A DNA stretch of 64,000 nt, taken from the NCBI RefSeq assembly GCF_029869925.1, contig NZ_CP118605.1:806001-870000 (forward strand), written 5' to 3'. The notes below the pieces were generated by a model. It ran no database searches. It was not told the DNA's origin and saw only the letters and a program-made list of their open reading frames with translations. The first letter of the stretch is position 1. Each line of letters begins with the position of its first letter. The position numbers and the translations under genes were made by a program. Shown in pieces: positions 8,099 to 21,078 of this stretch. The stretch is from Microbulbifer bruguierae. Its GTDB lineage: Bacteria > Pseudomonadota > Gammaproteobacteria > Pseudomonadales > Cellvibrionaceae.

Positions 8099-10504
8099 TC
8101 AGTGTGTCTGTATCGAGCGCTGAGAACGCTCTTCCGCCTGCTTCTGCAACGCGGAATACTCTTCATCGCTCAGAGGGCTGGGCATTTTTTCCAGCGCATA
8201 CTCAAAAACCTGGTCAATCCACTTCACCGGCTTGATCACCAGATCCTGTTGAATATTATCCGGAATATCCTTCAAATCCCGCTCATTATCCGCAGGAATC
8301 AGTACGGTTTTTATACCGCCCCGATGCGCGGCCAGCAGCTTTTCCTTGAGGCCGCCAATACGCAGCACCTCACCTCTCAGGGTAATTTCTCCGGTCATGG
8401 CCACATCAGAACGCACCGGGATGTTGGTCAATACCGATGCTAGTACGGTACACATCGCAATACCCGCAGAGGGGCCATCCTTGGGAGTTGCCCCCTCAGG
8501 TACGTGGATATGAATATCCCTGGTTTCGTGGAAGTCAGGCGCAACACCCAAGGCCTGCGCGCGCGCGCGTACAACGGTCAGAGCAGCCTGAATTGACTCC
8601 TGCATCACGTCACCGAGAGACCCTGTTTTTATTACCCGCCCTTTACCGGCGACGGCAGAAGACTCAATCGTGAGCAACTCTCCGCCCACTTCAGTCCAGG
8701 CCAAGCCGGTGACCTGACCAATCTTGTTTTCCTGCTCTGCACGGCCGTAGTCAAACTTCCGAACGCCCAGTAATTCTTCCAGTTGCTCCGGCTTTACCAC
8801 CACCTTGTGGCTGGTGGATTTACGCACATGCTCAGTGACCACTTTGCGGCAAATTTTAGCCATTTCACGGTCAAGCCCGCGTACGCCAGCTTCACGTGTG
8901 TAATACCGAACTACATCGCGTACAGTCTGATCATCCAGTTCCAGCTCATCAGCCTTCAAACCGGCAGCCTTTCGCTGCTTGGGAATCAGGTAGCGCTGAG
9001 CGATATTGAGTTTTTCGTCCTCGGTGTACCCTGGGATTCGAATTACTTCCATCCGATCCAGCAGTGGTCCTGGAATATTCATTGAGTTCGATGTACAGAC
9101 GAACATCACATCGGAAAGGTCGTAATCCACTTCAAGGTAATGATCGTTGAACGACTTGTTCTGCTCCGGGTCCAGTACCTCGAGCAGGGCCGATGCAGGA
9201 TCGCCGCGATGATCCATCCCCATCTTGTCGACCTCGTCGAGCAGGAACAGCGGATTTTTTACGCCCACCTTGGAAATTTTCTGAACCAGCTTACCGGGCA
9301 GCGATCCGATATAGGTTCTGCGATGACCTCGAATTTCTGCTTCGTCCCTCACACCACCGAGCGCCATCCGCACATATTTGCGATTGGTGGCTCGCGCTAT
9401 GGATTCGCCCAGCGAAGTCTTACCAACACCAGGCGGCCCAACCAGACAAAGGATCGGACCCTTAACTTTTTTTACGCGCTTCTGCACTGCCAGGTATTCG
9501 AGAATTCGCTCTTTAACCTCTTCGAGTCCGTAGTGGTCCTTGTTCAGGATTTCCTCAGCCTTGATCAGGTCGTGGCGCACCCGGCTCGCTTTCTTCCAGG
9601 GCACACTCAACATCCAATCGATATAGCTGCGCAGAACCGACGCTTCTGCGGACATCGGCGACATCATTTTCAGCTTGCCGAGTTCAGCCCTGGTTTTCTT
9701 TTCCGCTTCAGACGACATGCCGGACTCAACGATCTTGCGCTCCAGTTCTTCGACCTCGTTGGGCTCTTCGGTAATTTCACCCAACTCTTTCTGAATCGCC
9801 TTCATCTGCTCATTGAGATAGTACTCGCGCTGACTTTTCTCCATTTGCTTCTTCACGCGGCCGCGAATTCGCTTTTCCACTTGAATCAAATCGATTTCAG
9901 AGTCCATCAGGCCCAGTAGGTGCTCCAGGCGCTCCTTAACGCTAATGGTTTCCAGTAGCTCCTGTTTCTGCGGCAGGTCCAGTGACATATGTGCAGCAAT
10001 GGTGTCCGCAAGACGGCCTGGCTCATCGATACCGGACAACGAAGTCATGACTTCATTGGGAACCTTCTTGCTCACGCTCACATACTGCTCGAATTGCGTC
10101 ATCGCAGAGCGCACCAGCGCTTCAGCTTCTGCTTCGGGCAACTCCTCACTTTCCAACGGGGATACCGTGGCCCGGTAGTGGCCGTCACCTTCGAGCACAT
10201 CTTCAACTTTTACACGATGGCCGCCCTCTACCAGCACTTTGACCGTACCATCCGGTAGTTTCAGCAGCTGCAACACACTAGCCACAGTGCCAACACGGTA
10301 TACATCGTCCGCCCCAGGGTCATCTTCGGAAGCCTGACGCTGGGCGACCAGCAGCACCTGCTTGTCGCTGCGCATGGCGTCTTCCAATGCATCAATGGAC
10401 TTCTCCCGACCCACAAACAGGGGGATGACCATATGTGGGTATACCACCACGTCCCGCAGTGGCAGCAATGGGTATTCGTTCAAGGTCTCGGATGGCTGGT
10501 CCAT
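8099..10504 (-). CDS. lon: ATP-dependent protease Lon
   Basis: Lon is the cytosolic AAA+ serine protease that degrades misfolded and regulatory proteins. The 801-residue protein has the N-terminal substrate-recognition domain ([20 protein letters not shown]), a coiled-coil middle, Walker [13 protein letters not shown], Walker [11 protein letters not shown], and the C-terminal protease domain with the catalytic Ser in [11 protein letters not shown] and Lys in [15 protein letters not shown] chose the ATG giving [18 protein letters not shown] because AGGAG lies about five bases upstream; the frame is open for 19 more codons with no matching homology. It sits between clpX and hupB. A partial sigma32-like element lies upstream. 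Confidence 0.97.
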   Translation of the reverse strand: MDQPSETLNEYPLLPLRDVVVYPHMVIPLFVGREKSIDALEDAMRSDKQVLLVAQRQASEDDPGADDVYRVGTVASVLQLLKLPDGTVKVLVEGGHRVKVEDVLEGDGHYRATVSPLESEELPEAEAEALVRSAMTQFEQYVSVSKKVPNEVMTSLSGIDEPGRLADTIAAHMSLDLPQKQELLETISVKERLEHLLGLMDSEIDLIQVEKRIRGRVKKQMEKSQREYYLNEQMKAIQKELGEITEEPNEVEELERKIVESGMSSEAEKKTRAELGKLKMMSPMSAEASVLRSYIDWMLSVPWKKASRVRHDLIKAEEILNKDHYGLEEVKERILEYLAVQKRVKKVKGPILCLVGPPGVGKTSLGESIARATNRKYVRMALGGVRDEAEIRGHRRTYIGSLPGKLVQKISKVGVKNPLFLLDEVDKMGMDHRGDPASALLEVLDPEQNKSFNDHYLEVDYDLSDVMFVCTSNSMNIPGPLLDRMEVIRIPGYTEDEKLNIAQRYLIPKQRKAAGLKADELELDDQTVRDVVRYYTREAGVRGLDREMAKICRKVVTEHVRKSTSHKVVVKPEQLEELLGVRKFDYGRAEQENKIGQVTGLAWTEVGGELLTIESSAVAGKGRVIKTGSLGDVMQESIQAALTVVRARAQALGVAPDFHETRDIHIHVPEGATPKDGPSAGIAMCTVLASVLTNIPVRSDVAMTGEITLRGEVLRIGGLKEKLLAAHRGGIKTVLIPADNERDLKDIPDNIQQDLVIKPVKWIDQVFEYALEKMPSPLSDEEYSALQKQAEERSQRSIQTH

Positions 10505-10611
10505 AAAACTCCTCTCGGCCTTCAGGTGGCCATGACACCAGTTTGGCGACTTATCCGTCACCAGAAGCCCGCTCGGGACTTCGGCATTTCGCGCGCCAGT
10601 TCAGCAGGTAA

Positions 10612-10638
10612 GTTTGGGGCACTCCACAGAATAACAAG
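10612..10638 (-). promoter_or_regulatory. Possible sigma32 promoter of lon
   Basis: Minus-strand CTTGTTA, 12 bases, then CCCCAAAC resembles the heat-shock consensus CTTGAAA-N13-CCCCATNT, but the -10 is imperfect and the spacer is one short. It lies about 110 bases before the lon ATG. Support comes mainly from lon being a heat-shock gene in relatives. Confidence 0.35.
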
Positions 10639-10855
10639 CCCAGACTGACCAGAGCAGCAAAATTAGTTTAATTCTGTGGCGACAGAACCCCATAGGAAAA
10701 CACACCTGATCCCACATTCAACAGCTTCATAGCACATTAATACCCCTTCTGCCGGCTGCAAGACACTCCACTGACAGATTCTGTGCGATTCCCGTGCCAG
10801 TCGCGGCCCCCACAGCACCCCTTACAAAACCCAGCCACCTACCTGCAGATACAAA

Positions 10856-10875
10856 AAAGCCCCTTACGGGGCTTT
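10856..10875 (-). terminator. clpX intrinsic terminator
   Basis: The stem AAAGCCCC / GGGGCTTT has a 4-base loop and is followed on the minus strand by a run of T. It lies just downstream of clpX. Confidence 0.85.
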
Positions 10876-10918
10876 CGAATAGTACGGGCGGCAGTTCAGG
10901 ACCGGAGCAAAGTCAAAC

Positions 10919-12202
10919 TCACTCCTCCGGCGCGGCCTTCTGGGTTTCCGCCTGCTGATAGACCAGCAGTGGTGCCGACTCCCCCTTGATAACCGCTTCG
11001 TCTATAACAACCTTGGTCACATTATCCATCGACGGGATATCGTACATGGTCTCAAGCAGCACTGACTCCATGATGGAGCGAAGCCCCCGAGCACCAGTCT
11101 TGCGCTCCATAGCCTTGGCAGCCACCGCATCCAGCGCATCTGCACGGAAGTCCAGCTCGACATTCTCCATTTCAAACAGCTTTGCATACTGTTTGGTCAA
11201 TGCATTGCGCGGCTCAGTCAGGATTTGTACCAGAGCCGCCCTGTCCAGCTCTTCCAGAGTCGCAGTAACCGGCAGTCGGCCGACAAACTCTGGAATCAAA
11301 CCGTAACGCACCAGATCCTCAGGCTCCAGATCCAGCAAAACCTCGCCAAAGTTACTTTTGCTGTCTTTTGACTTAACTTCTGCGGAAAAACCGATACCAC
11401 CCTTCTCGGAGCGGTCACGAATGACTTTATCCAGGCCGGCGAAGGCACCACCACAGATAAACAGAATGTTAGAAGTATCCACCTGCAGAAACTCCTGCTG
11501 GGGATGCTTGCGCCCACCTTGCGGCGGCACTGACGCCACAGTACCCTCGATCAACTTCAGCAGTGCCTGCTGCACGCCCTCACCGGAAACATCACGGGTT
11601 ATGGAGGGGTTGTCTGACTTGCGGGAAATCTTGTCAATTTCATCGATGTATACAATGCCCTGCTGGGCCTTTTCTACATCGTAATCACACTTCTGCAGCA
11701 GTTTCTGAATGATGTTTTCGACGTCTTCGCCCACATAGCCAGCCTCGGTCAATGTGGTCGCATCCGCGATGGTGAAAGGCACATTCAACAGTCGCGCCAG
11801 GGTTTCGGCGAGCAACGTCTTACCACTACCGGTAGGACCCACCAACAGAATATTGGACTTGCCCAACTCGACGTCTTCTTTACCTTTACCGCCTTTGCTA
11901 CTGCGCAGACGTTTGTAATGGTTGTAAACGGCTACTGCCAGAACTTTCTTGGCCCGGGCCTGCCCAATCACGTACTGGTCAAGAATTTCCGTGATTTCCT
12001 GCGGTGTTGGCAGGCGGGAATCATCACCATCAACGGAATCCTGTACCTCTTCACGAATAATGTCCGTACACAGTTCGACACATTCATCACAAATGTAAAC
12101 AGACGGACCCGCGATCAGCTTGCGAACTTCCTGCTGGCTTTTGCCACAGAAGGAACAGTAAAGGAGCTTGCCGTTATCTTCTCCGCTGTTCTGATCAGTC
12201 AT
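10919..12202 (-). CDS. clpX: ClpXP protease ATPase subunit ClpX
   Basis: ClpX is the AAA+ unfoldase that feeds proteins into ClpP. The 427-residue protein has the N-terminal C4 zinc-binding domain (C16, C19, C38, C41), Walker [13 protein letters not shown], the pore-loop motif [10 protein letters not shown], Walker [10 protein letters not shown], and sensor motifs in the C-terminal small domain. The IGF loop that docks on ClpP is present as IGFSAEVKS. It follows clpP by about 240 bases on the same strand and has its own terminator. Length matches E. coli ClpX (424). Confidence 0.97.
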   Translation of the reverse strand: MTDQNSGEDNGKLLYCSFCGKSQQEVRKLIAGPSVYICDECVELCTDIIREEVQDSVDGDDSRLPTPQEITEILDQYVIGQARAKKVLAVAVYNHYKRLRSSKGGKGKEDVELGKSNILLVGPTGSGKTLLAETLARLLNVPFTIADATTLTEAGYVGEDVENIIQKLLQKCDYDVEKAQQGIVYIDEIDKISRKSDNPSITRDVSGEGVQQALLKLIEGTVASVPPQGGRKHPQQEFLQVDTSNILFICGGAFAGLDKVIRDRSEKGGIGFSAEVKSKDSKSNFGEVLLDLEPEDLVRYGLIPEFVGRLPVTATLEELDRAALVQILTEPRNALTKQYAKLFEMENVELDFRADALDAVAAKAMERKTGARGLRSIMESVLLETMYDIPSMDNVTKVVIDEAVIKGESAPLLVYQQAETQKAAPEE

Positions 12203-12393
12203 CTAAATACTCCGTGGTCTGGCGGCCAACCGAAATGCGGCGGCAAATTGGGTTCATAAGCAAGATGCGGCCTTTTGGCAGGTTTTTCAAGTTTTTTATT
12301 CTCACCCTAGAAAGGGTAAGTCACCGACGGTGGCGCAGAAAACACCACCTCCGCCCGCTGAAATAAATGGGCCGTTTGGAAAATTCCTATGCA

Positions 12394-12420
12394 CGCACCA
12401 AGTTGAGGATGCTTGGTGCG
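12394..12420 (-). terminator. Stem-loop between clpP and clpX
   Basis: The perfect 9-base arms CGCACCAAG / CTTGGTGCG with a 9-base loop lie about 20 bases after the clpP stop. There is no good T run on the minus strand, so it may be a partial terminator or a 3'-end stabiliser that sets the clpP:clpX ratio. Confidence 0.45.
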
Positions 12421-12440
12421 CCAATAGCTTAGATTTTAAA

Positions 12441-13085
12441 TTACTTACCCATCATTTGGCGCTGGGAAAGTACATCATCCACGAGACCATACTCTTTAGC
12501 CTCGTCGGCGCTCAGGAAGTGGTCACGCTCGGTATCACGCTCAATATCCGCAACACTGCGACCAGTATGGTGCGCCATCAGCTCATTCAAGCGCGAGCGG
12601 ATTTTCAGTATCTCCTGAGCATGAATATGGATGTCCGAGGCCTGCCCCTGAGCCCCCCCGCTAGGCTGATGGATCATCACCCGGGAGTTGGGGGTAGCGT
12701 AACGCTTGCCTTCTGCACCCGCAGTCAATAAGAACGCCCCCATACTACACGCCTGACCAATACACATGGTGCTCACGTCGGGCTTGATGAACTGCATCGT
12801 GTCGTAAATAGACATACCCGCGGTAACTGACCCCCCCGGAGAGTTGATATAAAGGTGAATATCCTTATCCGGGTTTTCCGCCTCTAGAAACAAAAGCTGT
12901 GCAACCACGAGATTGGCCATATGGTCTTCCACCGGCCCCACGAGAAAAATCACGCGCTCTTTCAGCAAACGAGAGTAAATATCAAACGAGCGCTCTCCCC
13001 TGGCGGTTTGCTCCACCACCATGGGCACCAGACCACCAGTGGCCATCAATTCTTTGGAATACGCAGGTCTATCAAAATATGCCAT
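12441..13085 (-). CDS. clpP: ATP-dependent Clp protease proteolytic subunit ClpP
   Basis: ClpP forms the tetradecameric serine protease chamber used with ClpX. The 214-residue protein contains the catalytic Ser in [10 protein letters not shown], His in VMIHQPSGG and Asp in the ERDTERDHF segment, and the oligomerisation loop [14 protein letters not shown] chose the start giving [13 protein letters not shown], which leaves a short propeptide before [17 protein letters not shown]; the frame is open 22 codons further up but that part has no homology. A loose AAGGA sits about a dozen bases upstream. It lies between tig and clpX. Confidence 0.96.
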   Translation of the reverse strand: MAYFDRPAYSKELMATGGLVPMVVEQTARGERSFDIYSRLLKERVIFLVGPVEDHMANLVVAQLLFLEAENPDKDIHLYINSPGGSVTAGMSIYDTMQFIKPDVSTMCIGQACSMGAFLLTAGAEGKRYATPNSRVMIHQPSGGAQGQASDIHIHAQEILKIRSRLNELMAHHTGRSVADIERDTERDHFLSADEAKEYGLVDDVLSQRQMMGK

Positions 13086-13319
13086 GGATACGATGCTTCC
13101 TTTTTCGGCGTACTTAGGCGGACAAAGATTGTGCCAGTACCGATAAGACACAACCCCGAAATTTTCTCAATCTGAGCTTAACTGCTCGACGGCGAGAAAG
13201 CCAGCAGGGGTAAAGGAGAGATGGTTTGCGACTACGATGGAGCCCGGATGGAGGCCAGCCTGGGAGAGAGCCGGAAACCCGATGGGCGCCGGATAAAACA
13301 CAGTTGCGGAAAGAAAAAC

Positions 13320-13337
13320 GGCCACCCGTAGGTGGCC
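13320..13337 (-). terminator. tig intrinsic terminator
   Basis: The stem GGCCACC / GGTGGCC with a 4-base loop is followed on the minus strand by GTTTTTCTTT. It lies directly downstream of tig and separates it from clpP. Confidence 0.85.
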
Positions 13338-13350
13338 GCCCTGAACGCAA

Positions 13351-14664
13351 TCAGCTCTGCTTTTGAGGCTTGATCACGTCATCGTAAGTGCTTTCCACTT
13401 CGCTCACTTTGGCCTTTTCGAGGACAAAATCAACCACTTGATCTTCCAGCACTACGGACTCTACACCGGCAAGCAATTCGCGATTATTGAAGTAGTATTC
13501 AACTACCTCTTCAGGCTGCTGGTAAGTAGACGCCAATTCTTCAACTTTTGCTTTTACACGATCACCGTCAACGGCAATCTTGTTTTCCTTGACGATTTCA
13601 CCCACCACCAAACCGAGAACCACACGGCGCTTGGCCTGATCTTCAAACATGGTATCTGGCAGCATTCTTGCTGCATCTTCCGGCTTGATCTGACCGCCAA
13701 ACTGCTGAACCATCTGACCACGCAGGGTGTTAACTTCCCCCTTCACCAAAGCAGCGGGAATCTCCACCTCATGCTTCTCAAACAACTGGTCCATGACCTG
13801 GGTCTTGACCTTGTTCAGCGCCGCATTTTTCAATTCACGCTGCATGTTTGCACGCACTTCTTCGCGGAACTTCTCTTCGCCACCCTCTTCTACGCCGTAG
13901 GAAGCAAAAAACTCGTCATTCAGTTCCGGCAGCTCTGGCTTTTCAGACGCAGTCACTTTGATAGTAAACACCGCGTCAGCACCACGCAGGTTTTCAGCCT
14001 GGTACTCTTCCGGGAAAGTAACTTCCACTTCCTTTTCTTCACCCGGCTTCATGCCGATGATACCGTCTTCAAATCCTGGGATCATGCTGCCGGATCCGAG
14101 CACCAGAGTCTGGCCTTCAGCCTTGCCGCCATCAAACTCTTCGCCATCTTTACGGCCGACAAAGTCGATAGTAACCCGGTCACCCTTCTGCGCCTTGCGC
14201 TTGGTTTCTTTCCAGACTGACTGCTGCTTGCACAGAACATCGATCATGTTTTCAACATCAGCATCAGTAACTTCCGCCACAGGACGCTCAACTGCAACTT
14301 CAGACAGATCAGTCAGGGCAACTTCCGGGTAGACTTCAAAAGTAGCAACATACTCCAGGTTTTCACCCGGAGTTACATTCTTAGCTTCAATGCTCGGCTG
14401 CCCAGCGGGTTTTACCTGTTCTTTCTGGACCGCCTCGTAGAAGGAGCGGCTCATCACCTCACCCAGGACTTCCTGGCGCACGCCGGCACCAAAACGCTGA
14501 CGAACAACTTTCAGCGGCACTTTACCCTTACGGAAGCCGTTGATGCGTACAGTTTTGGCCGCCTGCTGAAGACGCTTATCCACTTCCTGGTCTACTACCT
14601 CAGCCGGCAAATTTACCGTTAAGCGACGCTCCAGACCGGAAGTTGTTTCGATGGAAACCTGCAT
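13351..14664 (-). CDS. tig: Trigger factor (ribosome-associated chaperone)
   Basis: Trigger factor binds the ribosomal exit tunnel and shields nascent chains. The 437-residue protein has the N-terminal ribosome-binding domain with the signature GFRKGKVP at about residues 43-50, the FKBP-type PPIase domain (GDRVTIDFVGRKDGEEFDGG, MIPGFEDGIIGMKPGE), and the helical C-terminal chaperone arms. The ATG giving MQVSIETTSGLERRL has a GAGG seven bases upstream. A longer open frame reaches back to about 14886 but would cover the tRNA-Leu gene, so it is rejected. It is the first protein gene of the tig-clpP-clpX-lon block. Confidence 0.97.
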   Translation of the reverse strand: MQVSIETTSGLERRLTVNLPAEVVDQEVDKRLQQAAKTVRINGFRKGKVPLKVVRQRFGAGVRQEVLGEVMSRSFYEAVQKEQVKPAGQPSIEAKNVTPGENLEYVATFEVYPEVALTDLSEVAVERPVAEVTDADVENMIDVLCKQQSVWKETKRKAQKGDRVTIDFVGRKDGEEFDGGKAEGQTLVLGSGSMIPGFEDGIIGMKPGEEKEVEVTFPEEYQAENLRGADAVFTIKVTASEKPELPELNDEFFASYGVEEGGEEKFREEVRANMQRELKNAALNKVKTQVMDQLFEKHEVEIPAALVKGEVNTLRGQMVQQFGGQIKPEDAARMLPDTMFEDQAKRRVVLGLVVGEIVKENKIAVDGDRVKAKVEELASTYQQPEEVVEYYFNNRELLAGVESVVLEDQVVDFVLEKAKVSEVESTYDDVIKPQKQS

Positions 14665-14844
14665 GATAATCCTCGTGAGACTCTTCTCTTCACAGAAGCC
14701 GGGCCGCAGGCAAATCGTCCTCGACACCAGCGATATGCGATTTGCCGGGAACTCTACCCGACCGCCAAATACAAACAGCCCGCGCCGCCACAGCCATCCT
14801 CTTAGACGACCAAGCTTCATGGCACGGACCGATAAATTCCAAAT

Positions 14845-14929
<85 letters not shown>

Positions 14930-15136
14930 AAACTTTCTTCCCGCCACTAACCCCTTGATTTGCATGGATTTTTAAGAAAAATCCTACCGGGCTCGCGACG
15001 AGGGGAGCAGATTGTGCCACAGCCAACACGGGGCTTCAACAATCGGACACACTCCGGTGTATCAAAATGGCCGCGGGGTGCGACCAAGCGCACGAATCCA
15101 CATTGAAGCCAAGCGCTTCAGGGTTGCAAAAGCAAC

Positions 15137-15156
15137 GGGGCGCCCGAAAGCGCCCC
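15137..15156 (-). terminator. fadA downstream hairpin
   Basis: The arms GGGGCGC / GCGCCCC with a 6-base loop lie some 25 bases past the fadA stop. On the minus strand the following sequence TTGCTTTTGC is only partly T-rich, so strength is uncertain. Confidence 0.55.
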
Positions 15157-15179
15157 GCGGAATTACCGGAAAGAGTTAA

Positions 15180-18523
<3,344 letters not shown>

Positions 18524-18980
18524 TATTGACCTCATTGTTTGATGACCGGACTTCCGCTCAGTTGAAAAGCCGGTCCGGGGGTCGAGTTAAGCAAGACTGA
18601 TACGGGGCGGTCCCCCGAGGGGCATGCGGCACTATGGTAACCATCTGATGACGCAACCCACAAAATCAGTCAACGCGCCAAGTATAGCCAGATTCAAACG
18701 TCTGTTTGAATACCATTTCTGCCAATTCCACTGGCCGGTTTTGTGCTACGACAGCAAGTGAGCGGAGTTTTTGCTCAAAATTCGAACGGACCGATGCTGC
18801 GCAGCGAGCAATCACCCGGAGCTTAGCAGGACAGCCGGAAATACCGGAAAGGGATTAGTCGCTGTATCGACCAGGACCAGAGGAAACATCTGACCGTCAA
18901 CAACCCCGGAAGGACCCTCGACGGATCCTCGAAGGCTGCTGACGGAGTGAACTTTTAGACAGGCATCAGGGTTAAGGTTT
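18524..18980. other. fadB control region and fabY downstream region
   Basis: About 455 bases without a gene. It contains a likely fadB promoter with a PsrA-type operator (18681-18711) and, nearer fadB, a GC-rich hairpin (GGGGGTC...GGTCCCCC) in the expected leader at roughly 18577-18615. No clear fabY terminator is visible. Confidence 0.5.
18681..18711 (-). promoter_or_regulatory. fadBA promoter -10 with PsrA-like operator
   Basis: On the minus strand an 8-4-8 perfect palindrome (ATTCAAAC, 4 bases, GTTTGAAT; plus-strand 18692-18711) is followed closely by TATACT (18681-18686), a good -10. The core CAAAC-N4-GTTTG equals the published PsrA motif G/CAAAC-N2-4-GTTTG/C known to me from Pseudomonas, where PsrA represses fadBA and is released by long-chain acyl ligands. 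The palindrome covers the -35 area, fitting repression. The site is about 160 bases before the fadB ATG. Confidence 0.72.
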
Positions 18981-20840
18981 TCAAACCATATCGGCGAAAG
19001 GGTTGACATCCGGCAAGGCGACGCTCCCCGGCACCCCTGGGAGCGTCATATTGGAACCTTCCAGGGAGATTCCCGCCTCGTCGATCAACCCCTCCCCAAA
19101 GCGGTAAATTGCGTTCAGATCGCCGCGACTTGCGCGATCATCATAAGCGACAGCCGCCGCTGCAACCGCCTCATTACGCCTGCGATATTCAGTCAGGGGG
19201 CGCTCGCCGTGGCGTTTTTGCAACATGCTTTCGGTAACGTGCGGCGCCAAAATACTCGCAGTGGCATTGTTGCCACCGAAGCCCTTGGAATTCAGGAACG
19301 CCACGTCCAGTGATTGCGGGTCTCGCTCAACATGTGTCATGGAGAGTGCCAGGCGCTCGTGATGAACGTCGTCGGCTACCCGGTCAATAGTGGTAATTCC
19401 CGGGAGGATACCATGGGCAAACACCCCAAGACTGGTAGTCAATTGGTCGCCACTGGCCGCGGCAACGGTATGCCCCAGAAACGCCTTCACCGCGCAAACA
19501 GGCCAACGTTCTACGCCAAAAGCTGCCGCCAGTCGATCAAAAATAGCGGACTCCGTAACCCGGTTCTGCGGCGTGCTGGAACCGTGGGCCTGGACAAAGC
19601 TTCTTTGGCGCAGGCTATCCTCCCCCAAAATGGCCCGGACTTCCGCCATTGCGCGAGCGACGGTCAGATAATTGCCCGGCCCCGGGGCCGAGATGGACTT
19701 TTTCGGTCCATCCGCGTTAACAAACACGTTGGCCACAGCACCATGGATGGGCGCACCTAACTCAAGCGCGAGCGCATCATCCATCAGAATGGCCCATTGG
19801 CTACCTTCCCCCAAAGTAAACCCGCAATTGTCACCAAACGGCCGACTTGCACGACGAAAATCGATTTCATCGCCGAATATTTTACGCAGCCCCTCGATAT
19901 TGGCCAACGCGCCCATCGTTGCGTAACCATCCACCACTTCTGGCACCAAGGGCGCTTCCGCCGCACCAACCACTGCAACCCGCGCGCGACCACAACGAAT
20001 ATCTTCCACCGCAGATCGCAGGTTATAAAGGTAGGTGGCACAGGCCCCCGCGACGGCACCGGTAGTGCCAACACTACCGAGTACATAAGCATTCACGAAA
20101 TCCGCAGGCATGCTGGTAAGCCCGAGCGCCAGCTGTTTGGAACTCACGCGCCCACCGCGCAGGCGAGACTGCAGTAGACCTCCATTTCCATTTGGATCCA
20201 ACTGGCTCATCGCCGAACTGGCGTACACAGAAATCTTGTCCGGGCCAGCCTTCTCAGCCACCAGGTTCCAGTCAATGCCAAGAGATTGAACCGCATCGGA
20301 AGCACCAAGAATGGCTAGTTGCAGGCCACGAGGGTGAAAACGCGAGTTGTACTGTTGGCCCGGCTCAAATCCCGTCGGCAATTGACCGGCGGAGCCCACT
20401 GGAATTTCGCGATGGCTGTCGAGCATCACTGAAAGTGTCGCGGTCCGCACTCTTACCCGGCCGTCTGCCAGGGTTTCAACTTGCCAATCTGCCGGCAGCG
20501 GCGACGGCAATTGCCGAGCGGACATTTCAAAACGGAAGCCGCCTTCGCTGCACAGCTCCGCTGGCTGGTGAAAATGGCAATGGCGGTAGTCGTAAAATCT
20601 GCTTTCCAATTCACGAACCAGAGTGCCCTGCAGCACCTGCTGCTCCAGCCTTGCATCGAGAGGACCTGAGGCTGCCGCCCCTGTACGCAACCCCATCAGC
20701 GCAGCCAGGTCAGACAACACATCGTCGCGCTCTTTGACACCAAGCATGTCGAGAACCAAACGTTTGTAGCCCCGATGAAAAGAACTTCGACCCGCGGGGT
20801 TAAAACCCCCAAAAGCGGTAATCACGGGTAGGCGCTGCAT
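18981..20840 (-). CDS. fabY: Beta-ketoacyl-ACP synthase, FabY type
   Basis: A 619-residue thiolase-fold condensing enzyme, much longer than FabB/FabF (about 410) and like P. aeruginosa FabY (PA5174, about 634), which starts fatty-acid synthesis by condensing acetyl-CoA with malonyl-ACP. The Cys-His-His triad is visible: Cys in VAGACATYLYNL, His in QAHGSSTPQNR, and Lys/His in KAFLGHTVAAASGD. The C-terminal FLNSKGFGGNNATASIL is a typical ketosynthase end, followed by a ~90-residue extension. The first ~180 residues precede the catalytic core. The ATG has GGAGG five bases upstream. It is divergent from the GlxA-type regulator. An unrelated polyketide-type role is less likely. Confidence 0.82.
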   Translation of the reverse strand: MQRLPVITAFGGFNPAGRSSFHRGYKRLVLDMLGVKERDDVLSDLAALMGLRTGAAASGPLDARLEQQVLQGTLVRELESRFYDYRHCHFHQPAELCSEGGFRFEMSARQLPSPLPADWQVETLADGRVRVRTATLSVMLDSHREIPVGSAGQLPTGFEPGQQYNSRFHPRGLQLAILGASDAVQSLGIDWNLVAEKAGPDKISVYASSAMSQLDPNGNGGLLQSRLRGGRVSSKQLALGLTSMPADFVNAYVLGSVGTTGAVAGACATYLYNLRSAVEDIRCGRARVAVVGAAEAPLVPEVVDGYATMGALANIEGLRKIFGDEIDFRRASRPFGDNCGFTLGEGSQWAILMDDALALELGAPIHGAVANVFVNADGPKKSISAPGPGNYLTVARAMAEVRAILGEDSLRQRSFVQAHGSSTPQNRVTESAIFDRLAAAFGVERWPVCAVKAFLGHTVAAASGDQLTTSLGVFAHGILPGITTIDRVADDVHHERLALSMTHVERDPQSLDVAFLNSKGFGGNNATASILAPHVTESMLQKRHGERPLTEYRRRNEAVAAAAVAYDDRASRGDLNAIYRFGEGLIDEAGISLEGSNMTLPGVPGSVALPDVNPFADMV

Positions 20841-20951
20841 CCTGACCTCCTGCCTGGTTCAATAAAACAAAACGGAAAAATGAAATAAGAGTGAGCGGAT
20901 TTGATGGTCGGTCAGTTTAGGGGCTGGCGATTCGGCCTGGATATGGGCATA

Positions 20952-20979
20952 CTGGCCAGCAAAATAGAGCATCTGGCCA
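20952..20979. promoter_or_regulatory. Direct repeats in the fabY / GlxA-type regulator intergenic region
   Basis: CTGGCCA occurs at 20952-20958 and again at 20973-20979, 21 bases apart (two helical turns), followed by a related TTGGCCT at 20981-20987. AraC-family proteins often bind such same-face direct repeats, so this may be the operator of the adjacent regulator. It could be chance in a GC-rich stretch. Confidence 0.35.
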
Positions 20980-21078
20980 TTTGGCCTGGCAAATTCCGAC
21001 CAATAGTCAAGTACGAGCCCGACTGAATCACCCCACAAGCAGTTACCGGCTCACCGACAGCGAAGCGAAGAGTTACCC

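Larger units (their letters stand above)
10505..10918. other. clpX-lon intergenic region
   Basis: About 410 bases with no gene I can support. It contains the clpX terminator (10856-10875) and a possible heat-shock promoter for lon (10612-10638). The remainder shows nothing recognisable. Confidence 0.5.

Noticed and set aside
9140..9919. A ~260-codon open frame antisense to lon
   Set aside because: Shadow of lon; no recognisable product.
13363..14220. A 285-codon open frame antisense to tig
   Set aside because: Composition and position are those of a reverse-strand shadow; tig is certain.
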